From: Prevotellaceae bacterium
GTDB taxonomy: Bacteria > Bacteroidota > Bacteroidia > Bacteroidales > Bacteroidaceae
DNA length: 11,062 bases
Direction of reading: 5' to 3'
Assembly (NCBI GenBank): GCA_905371275.1
Contig: CAJPLH010000057.1
Coordinates: forward strand, 1 to 11,062
Program-made: the position numbers and the translations under genes
Notes under the pieces: model-generated
Seen by the model: the letters and a program-made list of their open reading frames with translations, nothing else
What the model was told of the DNA's origin: nothing
Database searches by the model: none
Part shown: positions 1-7,388 of the stretch, in pieces
Numbering within the stretch: the first letter of the stretch is position 1
Layout: each line of letters starts with the position of its first letter

Positions 1-1849
1 CTCCAAAGGTGAGCGTGTCGGTCATACCCGTCAGACGACATAAATCGAGTTTATCAAGTTGCACGTCAACTGCAGCCATATAACGCTGATTGAGATGCGC
101 GTCTATGCTTCCTCTTCCCTCTATTAGTGGATTTTTTGCAGAAAAACTCACTAAAGTATGGGTTCCTCTCAGAGAGGCTTTGAATTGAATGCCATCAAGT
201 GGATAGCGGTCATAACGCAAACTGCGGATATTGGCTGACGCTTGCAAGTTAGTACGCACTGCTAGCGGTGAAAAACCTTGTCCGTGAATCCCAAAACTAC
301 CTGTGAAGGGGGTTATGGGCTGCTCCTTGAGGAAATGATGAAGGGGAAACTTGTTCACATCAACCTCAACATCATATCGTTCCGTTTCTGTGTTCAATTT
401 TGCACGCGTAAATATCTGTCCTTGTGCATGTTGCAATGTTACATTTGTGCGATAGTCAGTTCCGTCAAACTGTAAGTGTCCAAGGGCTGCGAGTCCGTCT
501 GGAAGCTGGAAAGTCTGTGCTAAATCGTGGGGAAGAAGAGGACGGATGCGCTGAGAAGATTGAGAACGGAATGAAAAATTGAAAGTTCCACTGCGACCTT
601 TATCCATCGCATTTCGAACAAATCCGTCCAATGCAACTTGTGCTAAACCCGACACTCCCAGTGTAGCACGCTGTACAGCGAGATGGCGCATATTTCCTTC
701 AGCTGTAACTTGCACCTCAACAGGATTTCCTCCCATCAACTTCCAACTCATCTCTGCCATTTGACGATACTGAGTTGCAGATACGTGTGGTTTTAGAACA
801 GCAAGCACATCAACCATTCCAATACTTGTTTGTCCCTTCAAAGAGAAGCGTCCCTTTCCAGTTGGCTGAAAAGCAGAAAAATCGGCAGTGAGTGATGCTT
901 TTAGTTGAGAATTTGGCGTCACCACACGCAAATTGGGCAAACTGACCCAAGTTGTATCTCCTTCTATTTTTCCTCCTAGATGCGTCAAATAGAAATCGTG
1001 TTGTCCTTCGCGAAGAGAGAGATGTTCCAGATTAGCCATGAAACGTCCTGCCGCATCATAGTTGATGTTGGAAACTTTACAATCTATTCCAGAGAGTTCA
1101 AAAAGAGCATCTTTAGGAAGTAAGTGGCGAGTCATATTCATGCTGGCTGCTCCTTGCGATAGAACGAGAGATTTTACGCGGAAATCTTTCTTTCCCAAAT
1201 CAAAATGCCCCTTAGTAATTCGGGCATCTTGCAACGAAGCCGCAAGATGCAGACTATCACCAGGCATAGTCAAAAGTAATTTACTACGCTGAATCTGAAT
1301 ATCCTGCGCATCTACGACCCAAACCACAGGTTGAGAAGTGGTGTCTTTTTGGGCTGTATCAGCAAGCGCAACAGAAAGTTCTGCTCCGTCAAGATGCGCA
1401 CGATTAAGTGTAAAGAGACTGTGCTCCCAGTCAGCTCCTTTTGCCTCAGCCACAAAGGATTTGATACTACCTTTTACTGCAAGATTGGGAACTATCGTTT
1501 TTGAATTGATGCGTGCGCCCTGCAAACTAAAAGCTTCAACATCTGCTCTACCATCCAGAAGTGGCCAAAAGGCAACATCAAGATGCAATTGCTCAGCAGA
1601 AAGCACTGTGTCGCGTTGCGCATCTTGCGCCACCATTCCTTGCACATTTAGGTTGAGAAATGGTGTAAGCCTCACATCATCCATTTTTATGGTCAATCCC
1701 ATGGATTCTTCCAAAGAAGCAGAAACACGTTCCACAGCCCACCGCTGTACAGGAGGAAGATAAACGGCGATGATGGGTAGTGCCAATAATATAAGCACCA
1801 CACAAATACAAATGCTAAAGATTTTGAGAACTCTTCGAGGAGATATCAT
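1..1849 (-). CDS. tamB: TamB-like translocation/assembly module protein, N-terminal 616 residues (partial, runs off left edge)
   Basis: The frame is open from ATG at 1849 to position 1, giving 616 complete codons and no stop. Residues 1-8 are basic (MISPRRVL) and about 9-30 form one hydrophobic segment, a signal anchor in the inner membrane. About 585 residues of periplasmic, beta-rich sequence follow, with alternating short hydrophobic strands (for example LHLDVAFWPLLDGRADVEAFSLQ cut as 'LHLDVAFWPLL' then 'DVEAFSLQ' near residues 88-109) and no enzyme motif. This is the AsmA/TamB pattern; known members are long beta-groove proteins linked to lipid transport to the outer membrane and, with TamA, to outer-membrane protein assembly. 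Family members are usually well over 1,000 residues, so the C-terminal DUF490/TamB domain should lie outside the window. No Shine-Dalgarno sequence precedes the ATG. It is the last visible gene of the minus-strand cluster. An AsmA-type protein other than TamB is the main alternative. Confidence 0.8.
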   Translation of the reverse strand, partial: MISPRRVLKIFSICICVVLILLALPIIAVYLPPVQRWAVERVSASLEESMGLTIKMDDVRLTPFLNLNVQGMVAQDAQRDTVLSAEQLHLDVAFWPLLDGRADVEAFSLQGARINSKTIVPNLAVKGSIKSFVAEAKGADWEHSLFTLNRAHLDGAELSVALADTAQKDTTSQPVVWVVDAQDIQIQRSKLLLTMPGDSLHLAASLQDARITKGHFDLGKKDFRVKSLVLSQGAASMNMTRHLLPKDALFELSGIDCKVSNINYDAAGRFMANLEHLSLREGQHDFYLTHLGGKIEGDTTWVSLPNLRVVTPNSQLKASLTADFSAFQPTGKGRFSLKGQTSIGMVDVLAVLKPHVSATQYRQMAEMSWKLMGGNPVEVQVTAEGNMRHLAVQRATLGVSGLAQVALDGFVRNAMDKGRSGTFNFSFRSQSSQRIRPLLPHDLAQTFQLPDGLAALGHLQFDGTDYRTNVTLQHAQGQIFTRAKLNTETERYDVEVDVNKFPLHHFLKEQPITPFTGSFGIHGQGFSPLAVRTNLQASANIRSLRYDRYPLDGIQFKASLRGTHTLVSFSAKNPLIEGRGSIDAHLNQRYMAAVDVQLDKLDLCRLTGMTDTLTFG

Positions 1850-1877
1850 ATATAAATAGAGAAATTAAAGCGCAGCA

Positions 1878-1913
1878 AAGGAGGAAGTTGCTTTGCTAAG
1901 CAACGTCCTCCTT
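1878..1913 (-). other. Strong hairpin in the gap between the M20 dipeptidase and tamB
   Basis: The arms AAGGAGGA (1878-1885) and TCCTCCTT (1906-1913), then GTTGCTT (1887-1893) and AAGCAAC (1898-1904), pair perfectly around a TGCT loop with one mismatch (1886 against 1905). That makes 15 pairs in 36 bases. Neither strand has a proper T-run after the stem, so it is not a textbook intrinsic terminator. It sits 29 bp outside the tamB ATG, and its AAGGAGG arm is too far upstream to act as the ribosome binding site. It may be a weak terminator, an attenuator or an RNA-processing/stability stem inside the operon. Confidence 0.6.
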
Positions 1914-1929
1914 GTAGCACGCATAGGTC

Positions 1930-3291
1930 TTAACCTTTATAATGGAGATGAAACCCAGCAACTGCGGCAATGGCTTTTCGAAAAATGTCAAGACTAAAGT
2001 TTTCGTTGGGAGAATGAATCGCATTACTTTCAAGACCGAAGCCCATCAAGATTGTTTTCACTCCGAGCACTCGCTCAAACTCACTAATGATTGGGATGCT
2101 TCCACCACGACGCACCGCAAGGGGGCGCTTCCCAAAGGCATCGGTAAAACCTTCTTCTGCAGCTTTATAAGCAGGGAGTGTGATCGGACAAATGTACCCT
2201 TCTCCACCGTGCATAGGGGTTACCTTGATTTTTACAGATTTTGGTGCAAGACTTTCAACATAATCAATGAAGAGTTGTTGAATTTTTTCGTGCTTTTGAT
2301 GAGGAACAAGACGGCAACTTACCTTAGCATAGGCTTTAGAAGGAAGCACTGTCTTGGAACCCTCGCCTTGATAGCCGCTCCACATACCACAAATGTCAAA
2401 ACTTGGACGACAAGCATTGCGCTCGATGATAGAATACCCTTGTTCTCCACGCACCTCTTCAACGTCAATAGACTTTTTGTAAGCCTCTTCATCAAAAGGA
2501 ATCGATGCTATCATGGCACGTTCTTCGGCAGAGAGTTCTTCAACATCGTCGTAGAAGCCAGGAATGGTGATGCGTCCTTGTTCATCCACCATTTTCGCAA
2601 GCAGTTCACAAAGTGCTAGCGCAGGATTAGCCACTGCCCCACCAAAATGTCCAGAGTGCAAATCGCGATTAGGGCCTGTCACCTCTATTTGCCAGTAAGC
2701 TAAGCCACGAAGTCCAGTGGTGAGAGAGGGTAAGTTGGCCGCAAGCATAGAAGTATCACTAACCAAAATGATGTCGCAGCGCAACAGTTCACGATGGGCT
2801 TCCAAAAATCCGACAAGCGATGGACTACCGATTTCTTCTTCTCCCTCAAGAATGAATTTTACATTATGGCGCAACAAGTCGTGCTTCACTAAATATTCAA
2901 AGGCTTTCACCTGCGTAAAAGATTGTCCTTTGTCATCATCGGCCCCACGCGCCCAAATGTGACCATCACGAATTTCAGGTTCAAAAGGATCGGAGTACCA
3001 AAGTTCAAGCGGTTCAGCAGGCATCACGTCATAGTGTCCATACACCAACACCGTAGGCGCAGAAGGATCTACAATTTTTTCTCCATAAACAAATGGATTT
3101 CCTTCAGAAGGAATCACTTCAACATTCTCTGCACCTGCTTCGGTGAGCAATTCTTTCCAACGAACGGCACAGCGCTCAATGTCTCCTTTACGTTCTGGGT
3201 GAGCACTAATACTTGGAATGCGAATGAGAGAAAACAATTCTTCAAGAAACCGCGCTTCATGGGCGGCAACATATTCTTGTATCGTAGTCAT
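1930..3291 (-). CDS. M20 family metallodipeptidase (ArgE/DapE/carnosinase-like)
   Basis: This is a complete 453-residue cytosolic zinc peptidase of the M20 family, expected to split dipeptides or similar small peptides; it has no signal peptide. The two-zinc site is readable: H86 with D88 (YGHYDVMP), the bridging Asp in RGADDDKG (115-122, probably D119), the catalytic/ligand Glu pair in EGEEEIGS (E152/E153), D179 in VSDT, and H426 in AIHSPNE. The H212 of DLHSGHFGG starts the dimerisation (lid) domain, which spans roughly residues 195-330 before the catalytic fold resumes. Length fits the carnosinase-like branch (about 450-470). The ATG at 3291 has no Shine-Dalgarno sequence. It starts 27 bp after the DUF1934-like gene, so co-transcription with rsmA is likely. 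The exact substrate cannot be read; acetylornithine or succinyl-diaminopimelate hydrolases are shorter and less likely. Confidence 0.92.
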   Translation of the reverse strand: MTTIQEYVAAHEARFLEELFSLIRIPSISAHPERKGDIERCAVRWKELLTEAGAENVEVIPSEGNPFVYGEKIVDPSAPTVLVYGHYDVMPAEPLELWYSDPFEPEIRDGHIWARGADDDKGQSFTQVKAFEYLVKHDLLRHNVKFILEGEEEIGSPSLVGFLEAHRELLRCDIILVSDTSMLAANLPSLTTGLRGLAYWQIEVTGPNRDLHSGHFGGAVANPALALCELLAKMVDEQGRITIPGFYDDVEELSAEERAMIASIPFDEEAYKKSIDVEEVRGEQGYSIIERNACRPSFDICGMWSGYQGEGSKTVLPSKAYAKVSCRLVPHQKHEKIQQLFIDYVESLAPKSVKIKVTPMHGGEGYICPITLPAYKAAEEGFTDAFGKRPLAVRRGGSIPIISEFERVLGVKTILMGFGLESNAIHSPNENFSLDIFRKAIAAVAGFHLHYKG

Positions 3292-3318
3292 AAGAGAGAA
3301 TATTTAGGTTATGATGGA

Positions 3319-3741
3319 TTATTTCGTGGGAAGGGGTGCCCAAGTGAGGGTTAGTGTGTTAGTGGTAACACGTTTTCCAGAAAGAAACAGATCATATTCC
3401 ACCGTTACTTCTGAAAAGTCTGCTTGAATTTGTTGATCAATGTGCGTAGTCTGTGTAGCCATATCAAATTCTCCTTGCGGTGTGACATAGACACTCTCCA
3501 ATCGCTCACCAACTCGGAAGAGTAAGCGAGATTTTGTATCGCCATCTCTCGACACTGACACCCAGGAATTAGACCCTTGCAAAGCAGTTTGTCCATGATT
3601 TTCAGCATCAGTGTAGCGCACTGACCACGTTCCATCTTCACGTAGCGCAGCCATAGCACGACCTTCAAAACAGATTTCATCACGCTCTCCCACCTCGTTG
3701 GTTGTCAGCAAACGCGATTGCAATATAACGGGATATATCAT
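3319..3741 (-). CDS. DUF1934/YwiB-like small beta-barrel protein
   Basis: This is a 140-residue protein without signal peptide, membrane segment or catalytic motif. It is made of alternating short strands and turns, ending in a run of strands (VTVEYDLFLSGKRVTTNTLTLTW). The layout, an early 'EICFEGRA' strand, a central 'RLLFRVGE' strand, a G-x-F-x-(M)-x-T-x-T block near residues 87-100, and the closing 'EYDLFL...NTLTLTW' strands, resembles DUF1934 (Bacillus YwiB), a calycin/lipocalin-like fold of unknown function. That family link is my recognition from pattern, not a search. I chose the ATG at 3741; a TTG five codons upstream (3756) is also in frame but adds nothing conserved. It follows rsmA by 31 bp and precedes the dipeptidase by 27 bp, so it is probably translated from the same mRNA. 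Function unknown. Confidence 0.8.
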   Translation of the reverse strand: MIYPVILQSRLLTTNEVGERDEICFEGRAMAALREDGTWSVRYTDAENHGQTALQGSNSWVSVSRDGDTKSRLLFRVGERLESVYVTPQGEFDMATQTTHIDQQIQADFSEVTVEYDLFLSGKRVTTNTLTLTWAPLPTK

Positions 3742-3772
3742 TGTCTTTGTATTCAATTGTAATCGGAGAAAA

Positions 3773-4588
3773 CTACTTTTCCATCTCCTGCGCTATGTCA
3801 TTCGTCAATTGCACAAATTCAGCAACAGAGAGTTGCTCCGGACGTTTCGTCAGCAACGGTTGTGCTAAGAACTCTGCATGATCTCTACCACAATTTTGCT
3901 CTGCATTGAGTTGTGCGAAGAGAGGTTTAAGACTTCCACGCATCATCTTGCGACGCTGATTGAAAGCGGTTTTTACAACTCGGCGAAGCAAACGCTCATC
4001 ACAACCACAATCTTCCACATTGTTGCGCGTCATTCTCACCACAGCACTTTTCACCTTTGGAGGAGGATTAAACACTCCTGGCTCAACTGTGAACAGATAT
4101 TCCACATCATACCACAACTGCACCAACACACTGAGTATACCATACGTCTTATTACCCGGCTTAGCAGCAAGACGTTCAGCCACTTCTTTCTGAATCATCC
4201 CCGTACAGCAGGGGATGAGATGGCGATAATCAAGCATTTTGAAGAATATCTGACTCGAGATGTTATAAGGATAATTTCCCGTGAGCACAAATGAGCGCCC
4301 TTCAAAGACGTGTTCTAAACGCATCTTCAAAAAATCGTCTTCTATTATCCCTTCTTCTAGTTGAGGATAGGCATCACGGAGATAAGCGACACTTTCAAAG
4401 TCAATCTCTGCCACCTTCACTTCACGTTCTTTCGGCAAGAGGTATTGAGTGAGCACACCCATACCAGGTCCTACCTCCAAAATGGGAAGTTCTGGACACG
4501 CATCTACCGTGTCTGCGATGGCACGAGCCACATTCAAATCTTTCAAAAAGTGCTGTCCAAGGAATTTTTTCGGGCGTACGGATTTCAT
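3773..4588 (-). CDS. rsmA: 16S rRNA (adenine(1518)-N(6)/adenine(1519)-N(6))-dimethyltransferase
   Basis: RsmA (KsgA) uses S-adenosylmethionine to dimethylate two adjacent adenines in the 3'-terminal helix 45 of 16S rRNA, a late check on small-subunit assembly. The 271-residue protein shows the N-terminal RPKKFLGQHFL signature (5-15), SAM motif I EVGPGMGVLT (38-47), an acidic E61 in VAEID for the ribose, the catalytic motif IV N105-Y-P-Y (NYPYNISSQ, where many relatives have NLPY), and the FNPPPKVKSAVV segment (173-184) at the start of the C-terminal helical RNA-binding domain. I start at ATG 4588 because the GQHFL signature then falls at the usual place; the longer 4630 start adds 14 non-conserved residues. 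It is the first gene of the minus-strand cluster, divergent from the YbhN-like gene. Confidence 0.96.
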   Translation of the reverse strand: MKSVRPKKFLGQHFLKDLNVARAIADTVDACPELPILEVGPGMGVLTQYLLPKEREVKVAEIDFESVAYLRDAYPQLEEGIIEDDFLKMRLEHVFEGRSFVLTGNYPYNISSQIFFKMLDYRHLIPCCTGMIQKEVAERLAAKPGNKTYGILSVLVQLWYDVEYLFTVEPGVFNPPPKVKSAVVRMTRNNVEDCGCDERLLRRVVKTAFNQRRKMMRGSLKPLFAQLNAEQNCGRDHAEFLAQPLLTKRPEQLSVAEFVQLTNDIAQEMEK

Positions 4589-4604
4589 TCTACGAAATAA
4601 TTTG

Positions 4605-4612
4605 TATTTTTG
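4605..4612 (+). promoter_or_regulatory. Possible -7 promoter element for the YbhN-like gene
   Basis: TATTTTTG matches the Bacteroidota -7 consensus TAnnTTTG exactly. The -33 element is poor (TTTC at 4583-4586, 18 bp upstream). If used, transcription would start near 4619 and leave a leader of about 150 bases before the GTG at 4772. An AT-rich chance match is quite possible. Confidence 0.25.
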
Positions 4613-4632
4613 CGGAAGCAGGCCATTCAAAC

Positions 4633-4646
4633 ACGCAAATTTGCGT
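4633..4646. promoter_or_regulatory. Perfect 14-bp palindrome in the divergent intergenic region (candidate operator)
   Basis: ACGCAAATTTGCGT is its own reverse complement over all 14 bases. It lies in the 183-bp gap between the divergent rsmA and YbhN-like genes, 45 bp upstream of the rsmA ATG. A perfect even palindrome without a loop suits a dimeric DNA-binding protein better than an RNA hairpin. No regulator gene is present in the window, so its partner is unknown. Confidence 0.4.
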
Positions 4647-4744
4647 TCCTATTCCACGTTGTCTGCTAGAATACTTCAGCCTATTTGTGGTGACGATGAG
4701 CCAATCTTCATCAGCCTTTCTGTTCGAATGATGCACTGCAACGG

Positions 4745-4752
4745 CAAATTTA
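4745..4752 (-). promoter_or_regulatory. Possible -7 promoter element for rsmA
   Basis: Read on the minus strand this is TAAATTTG, an exact match to TAnnTTTG. No TTTG is found at the expected -33 spacing (nearest is a TTGC at about 4777-4780, spaced too far). If used, the rsmA leader would be about 150 bases and would include the palindrome at 4633-4646. Confidence 0.3.
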
Positions 4753-4771
4753 CAAAAAAACTCTGATTCGA

Positions 4772-5749
4772 GTGAAGCAACTCCTCAACATATTAAAGAT
4801 TATCTCGCCTTTTCTCCTCGGTATTGGCATATTATGGTGGATGTACCGCAATCTCGACTGGAAAAGCGCATTCTCCATGCTACACAACACCCACTGGCAA
4901 TGGATGCTCCTTTCCCTCCTTTTTGGGATTGTTCCCCTTGTGTTGCGCGCCCTCCGCTGGCAAATTGCACTCAAACCTCTCGAGGAACGTCCCTCTGCAA
5001 GAATCTGCATCGATGCTATATTCATTTCATATGCAGCTAGTCTTGTTATTCCGCGAGTGGGAGAAATCACACGTTGTGGCACCTTAAAGAACTACGCTGG
5101 CACCTCCTTCTCTAAAGCCCTTGGCACAGTTGTCGCCGAACGCGTGGTAGATGCCTTCCTCATGCTGCTTATTGCTATCATTGCACTCTGTTTGCAACTG
5201 CCTCAATTTCTCAATTTCCTGCGTTCCACTGGCACTAGCACTAGCGACATATTTATGCGCTTCACGTCAACGGGCTACATAGTCACCTTGATTTGCGCTA
5301 TTGTCGGCACTGGATTCGGCATTTTTTTGCTCACGAAAATACCCTTTTTCCAAAAAGGAAAAGATAAAATGAAGAGTTTCTTTGACGGTCTATCTTCCCT
5401 ACGACATCTCCAGCAACTCCCTCTTTATCTTCTCTATAGCATCGGAATATGGGTGGGATACTTTCTCCACTTCTACCTTGCTTTCTTCGCCTACGACTGC
5501 ACCAGTCACCTTGATTTGTTGGCAGGATTGCTCATTTTTAGTGCCGGAACATTTGCAGTTCTAGTGCCCACCCCCAACGGTGCAGGACCTTGGCACTTTG
5601 CTGTCAAAACGATGCTCGTTCTCTATGGCGTTGCTCAGGCTCCAGCCATCTTGTTTGCACTCGTCGTTCACACCATTCAAACCGCACTCGTCATTTTGAT
5701 GGGAGCCGTGGGATGGGCTGATCTTTTCACCATTAAGAAAACTCTCTAA
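4772..5749 (+). CDS. YbhN/UPF0104 family integral membrane protein (lysylphosphatidylglycerol synthase TM-like, flippase-like)
   Basis: This is a 325-residue inner-membrane protein with about eight hydrophobic segments (roughly residues 11-25, 44-64, 78-95, 128-148, 169-188, 216-238, 245-266, 292-316). Conserved-looking polar spots of the family are present: LRALRW (58-63), PRVGEITR (94-101), VVAERVVDAF (120-129) and PTPNGAGPWH (266-275). The fold is that of the membrane half of MprF (PF03706), which moves or modifies lipids; the catalytic aminoacyl-transferase half of MprF is absent, so lipid transport is an inference and the substrate is unknown. The start is a GTG at 4772: the N-terminus it gives (MKQLLNILKI...) suits relatives, and no ATG lies between it and the in-frame stop at 4697. 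It is divergent from rsmA and 95 bp upstream of pepD. Confidence 0.88.
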   Translation: MKQLLNILKIISPFLLGIGILWWMYRNLDWKSAFSMLHNTHWQWMLLSLLFGIVPLVLRALRWQIALKPLEERPSARICIDAIFISYAASLVIPRVGEITRCGTLKNYAGTSFSKALGTVVAERVVDAFLMLLIAIIALCLQLPQFLNFLRSTGTSTSDIFMRFTSTGYIVTLICAIVGTGFGIFLLTKIPFFQKGKDKMKSFFDGLSSLRHLQQLPLYLLYSIGIWVGYFLHFYLAFFAYDCTSHLDLLAGLLIFSAGTFAVLVPTPNGAGPWHFAVKTMLVLYGVAQAPAILFALVVHTIQTALVILMGAVGWADLFTIKKTL

Positions 5750-5788
5750 CTTCGAAGATTACTCTCTCACTTCGAGGAAAACTCTAAC
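5741..5788 (+). repeat. Imperfect 20-bp tandem repeat over the end of the YbhN-like gene
   Basis: Unit 1 (5741-5760) and unit 2 (5761-5780) match at 16 of 20 positions, both of the form ACTCTCT-A/C-ACTTCGA; a third partial unit (ACTCTAAC, 5781-5788) follows. Unit 1 contains the TAA stop of the upstream gene. The rest of the 95-bp gap to pepD shows no clear promoter or terminator, so read-through into pepD is possible. Confidence 0.5.
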
Positions 5789-5844
5789 ATCAGAGCGCGT
5801 TCCTACTATTATCTGAAGAATGCTCTCTATAAACCACTACCACT

Positions 5845-7305
5845 ATGAGCGAAATTCTCAAATTGCAGCCCGAAGCAATCTGGCGCAACTTCCATCTCCT
5901 CACACAAGTGCCTCGCCCTTCTGGACACTTAGACAAAATCCAACAGTTTCTCCTTCAATGGGCAGCAGAACGCAACATTGAAGCCTCACTCGATGATGCA
6001 GGAAACGTGTTGATGTATAAGCCTGCCACCCCAGGAATGGAGGACAGAAAGATGGTGACTCTCCAAGGCCACACCGACATGGTGCCACAAAAAACACCCG
6101 ACTCTCCACACAATTTTGAAACTGACCCCATCGAAACATGGATTGATGGAGATTGGGTGCGCGCACGCAACACTACTTTGGGAGCTGACGACGGTATGGC
6201 TATCGCCACCATTATGGCCATTTTTGAAGATGACACCATTCCCCACGGACCTCTCGAGGCCTTTATGACTTCCGACGAAGAAACCACTATGCACGGCGTC
6301 ACCTACATGAAAGACGGTTTGCTCAAAGGCGACATCTTAATGAATCTTGACAACGAGGTGCACGGCGAATTGATGACTGGTTCAGCAGGCGGTATCAACC
6401 TGACCGCTGAATTGGAATATCAAGAAGTTGCACCCGATGCAGAAGATGTTGCTGTGGAAATTGTTATCGGCGGACTCCGTGGTGGACACTCTGGTTTGGA
6501 AATCAACGAAGGACGTGGAAACGCCAACAAACTCTTAGCTCGTATCGTCACTGATGCTATTGCCAATTTTGAAGCTCGTCTAGCCTCTTGGAAAGGTGGC
6601 AACATGCGCAATGCCATTCCTCGCGATACTCACGCAGTGCTTACTCTCCCAAAAGAAAATGTAGCAGAATTGCGCGAGGTAGTGCTCGGAGAATGGCTCA
6701 AAGATTTGACTGACGAATACGGTCTTATCGAACCCAACCTCACACTCCAAGTGAACGAGGTAGCTTTACCCGAAGCCATTGTACCCGAAGCCGTGCAAGA
6801 CAATTTGGTCAACGCCATCCTCGGTTGTCACAACGGTGTGATGCGCTTCATTCCCCATCTTCCCCACATTGTTGAAACTTCTAGCAATTTGGCCATCATC
6901 GAGATTGCCGAAGGCAAAGCTTTCTTCAAAGTACTCGTACGTTCAAGTGCCGACTCTATGCGCCAATACTGTGTAGACACACTCGAAGCTGGTTTTTCTA
7001 TGGCTGGCATGAAAGTCACCACCGATGGCGCATATCCTGCATGGCAACCTTCCCCCAAGAGCGAAATTGTAGAACTAATGACCGAAGTCTACAAAGACCT
7101 CTTCCAAGAAGACCCCAAAGTCACTGTTGTACACGCTGGATTGGAATGTTCCATCATCCTCACCCACTGCCCTGGCATGGACGTCGTTTCTTTCGGCCCC
7201 ACGCTCCAATCACCCCACACTCCCAACGAGCGTTGCAACATTCCATCTGTGGAAAAATACTGGCGTCTTGTGCTTGAAACCCTCAAGCGCGTGCCTAAAA
7301 AATAA
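5845..7305 (+). CDS. pepD: Aminoacyl-histidine dipeptidase (PepD, peptidase family M20C)
   Basis: PepD is a cytosolic two-zinc peptidase that cleaves Xaa-His and many other dipeptides, completing peptide catabolism. The 486 residues match the usual length. Metal and catalytic residues are visible: H76 and D78 (QGHTDMVPQ), D115 in TLGADDG, the Glu pair E145/E146 in TSDEETT, D169 in NLDNE and H458 in QSPHTPNE. The lid domain, about residues 185-390, carries GGLRGGHSGLEI (209-220), which is the M20C dimer-facing histidine segment. The catalytic fold resumes with HAGLECSI (430-437). The ATG at 5845 gives the family N-terminus (MSEILKLQPEAIWRNF) and has no Shine-Dalgarno sequence. A strong terminator follows 35 bp after the stop. 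It is only distantly related to the other M20 enzyme in this window; the two do not look like a recent duplication. Confidence 0.96.
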   Translation: MSEILKLQPEAIWRNFHLLTQVPRPSGHLDKIQQFLLQWAAERNIEASLDDAGNVLMYKPATPGMEDRKMVTLQGHTDMVPQKTPDSPHNFETDPIETWIDGDWVRARNTTLGADDGMAIATIMAIFEDDTIPHGPLEAFMTSDEETTMHGVTYMKDGLLKGDILMNLDNEVHGELMTGSAGGINLTAELEYQEVAPDAEDVAVEIVIGGLRGGHSGLEINEGRGNANKLLARIVTDAIANFEARLASWKGGNMRNAIPRDTHAVLTLPKENVAELREVVLGEWLKDLTDEYGLIEPNLTLQVNEVALPEAIVPEAVQDNLVNAILGCHNGVMRFIPHLPHIVETSSNLAIIEIAEGKAFFKVLVRSSADSMRQYCVDTLEAGFSMAGMKVTTDGAYPAWQPSPKSEIVELMTEVYKDLFQEDPKVTVVHAGLECSIILTHCPGMDVVSFGPTLQSPHTPNERCNIPSVEKYWRLVLETLKRVPKK

Positions 7306-7340
7306 GCACCTGCTCTTTGCAGCATAGCTTATTTAGTCTC

Positions 7341-7380
7341 ATGCCCTATTTAGTCTGTTCGACTAAATAGGGCATTTTTT
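7341..7380 (+). terminator. Intrinsic terminator after pepD
   Basis: ATGCCCTATTTAGTC (7341-7355) and GACTAAATAGGGCAT (7361-7375) form a perfect 15-bp stem with a 5-base loop (TGTTC), followed directly by a run of T. An extra copy of TATTTAGTCT lies upstream at 7330-7339 and could compete with the 5' arm. Confidence 0.93.
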
Positions 7381-7388
7381 ATAAAACT

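Noticed and set aside
1942..2619. 225-codon plus-strand open frame opposite the M20 dipeptidase
   Set aside because: It is antisense to a gene with complete M20 motifs, and its own translation has no family features.
4589..4630. Longer rsmA start at 4630
   Set aside because: The extra 14 residues precede the conserved RPKKFLGQHFL signature and do not fit the usual family N-terminus; the ATG at 4588 is preferred.
4449..4766. 105-codon plus-strand frame crossing the rsmA start and the divergent gap
   Set aside because: Most of it is antisense to the rsmA N-terminus and it ends just before the YbhN-like gene; no protein features.
1930..7305. The two M20 peptidases as a duplicated pair or a special peptide-processing system
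   Set aside because: They belong to different M20 branches (carnosinase-like and M20C PepD), differ in length and motif detail, and are on opposite strands; both are common housekeeping enzymes.
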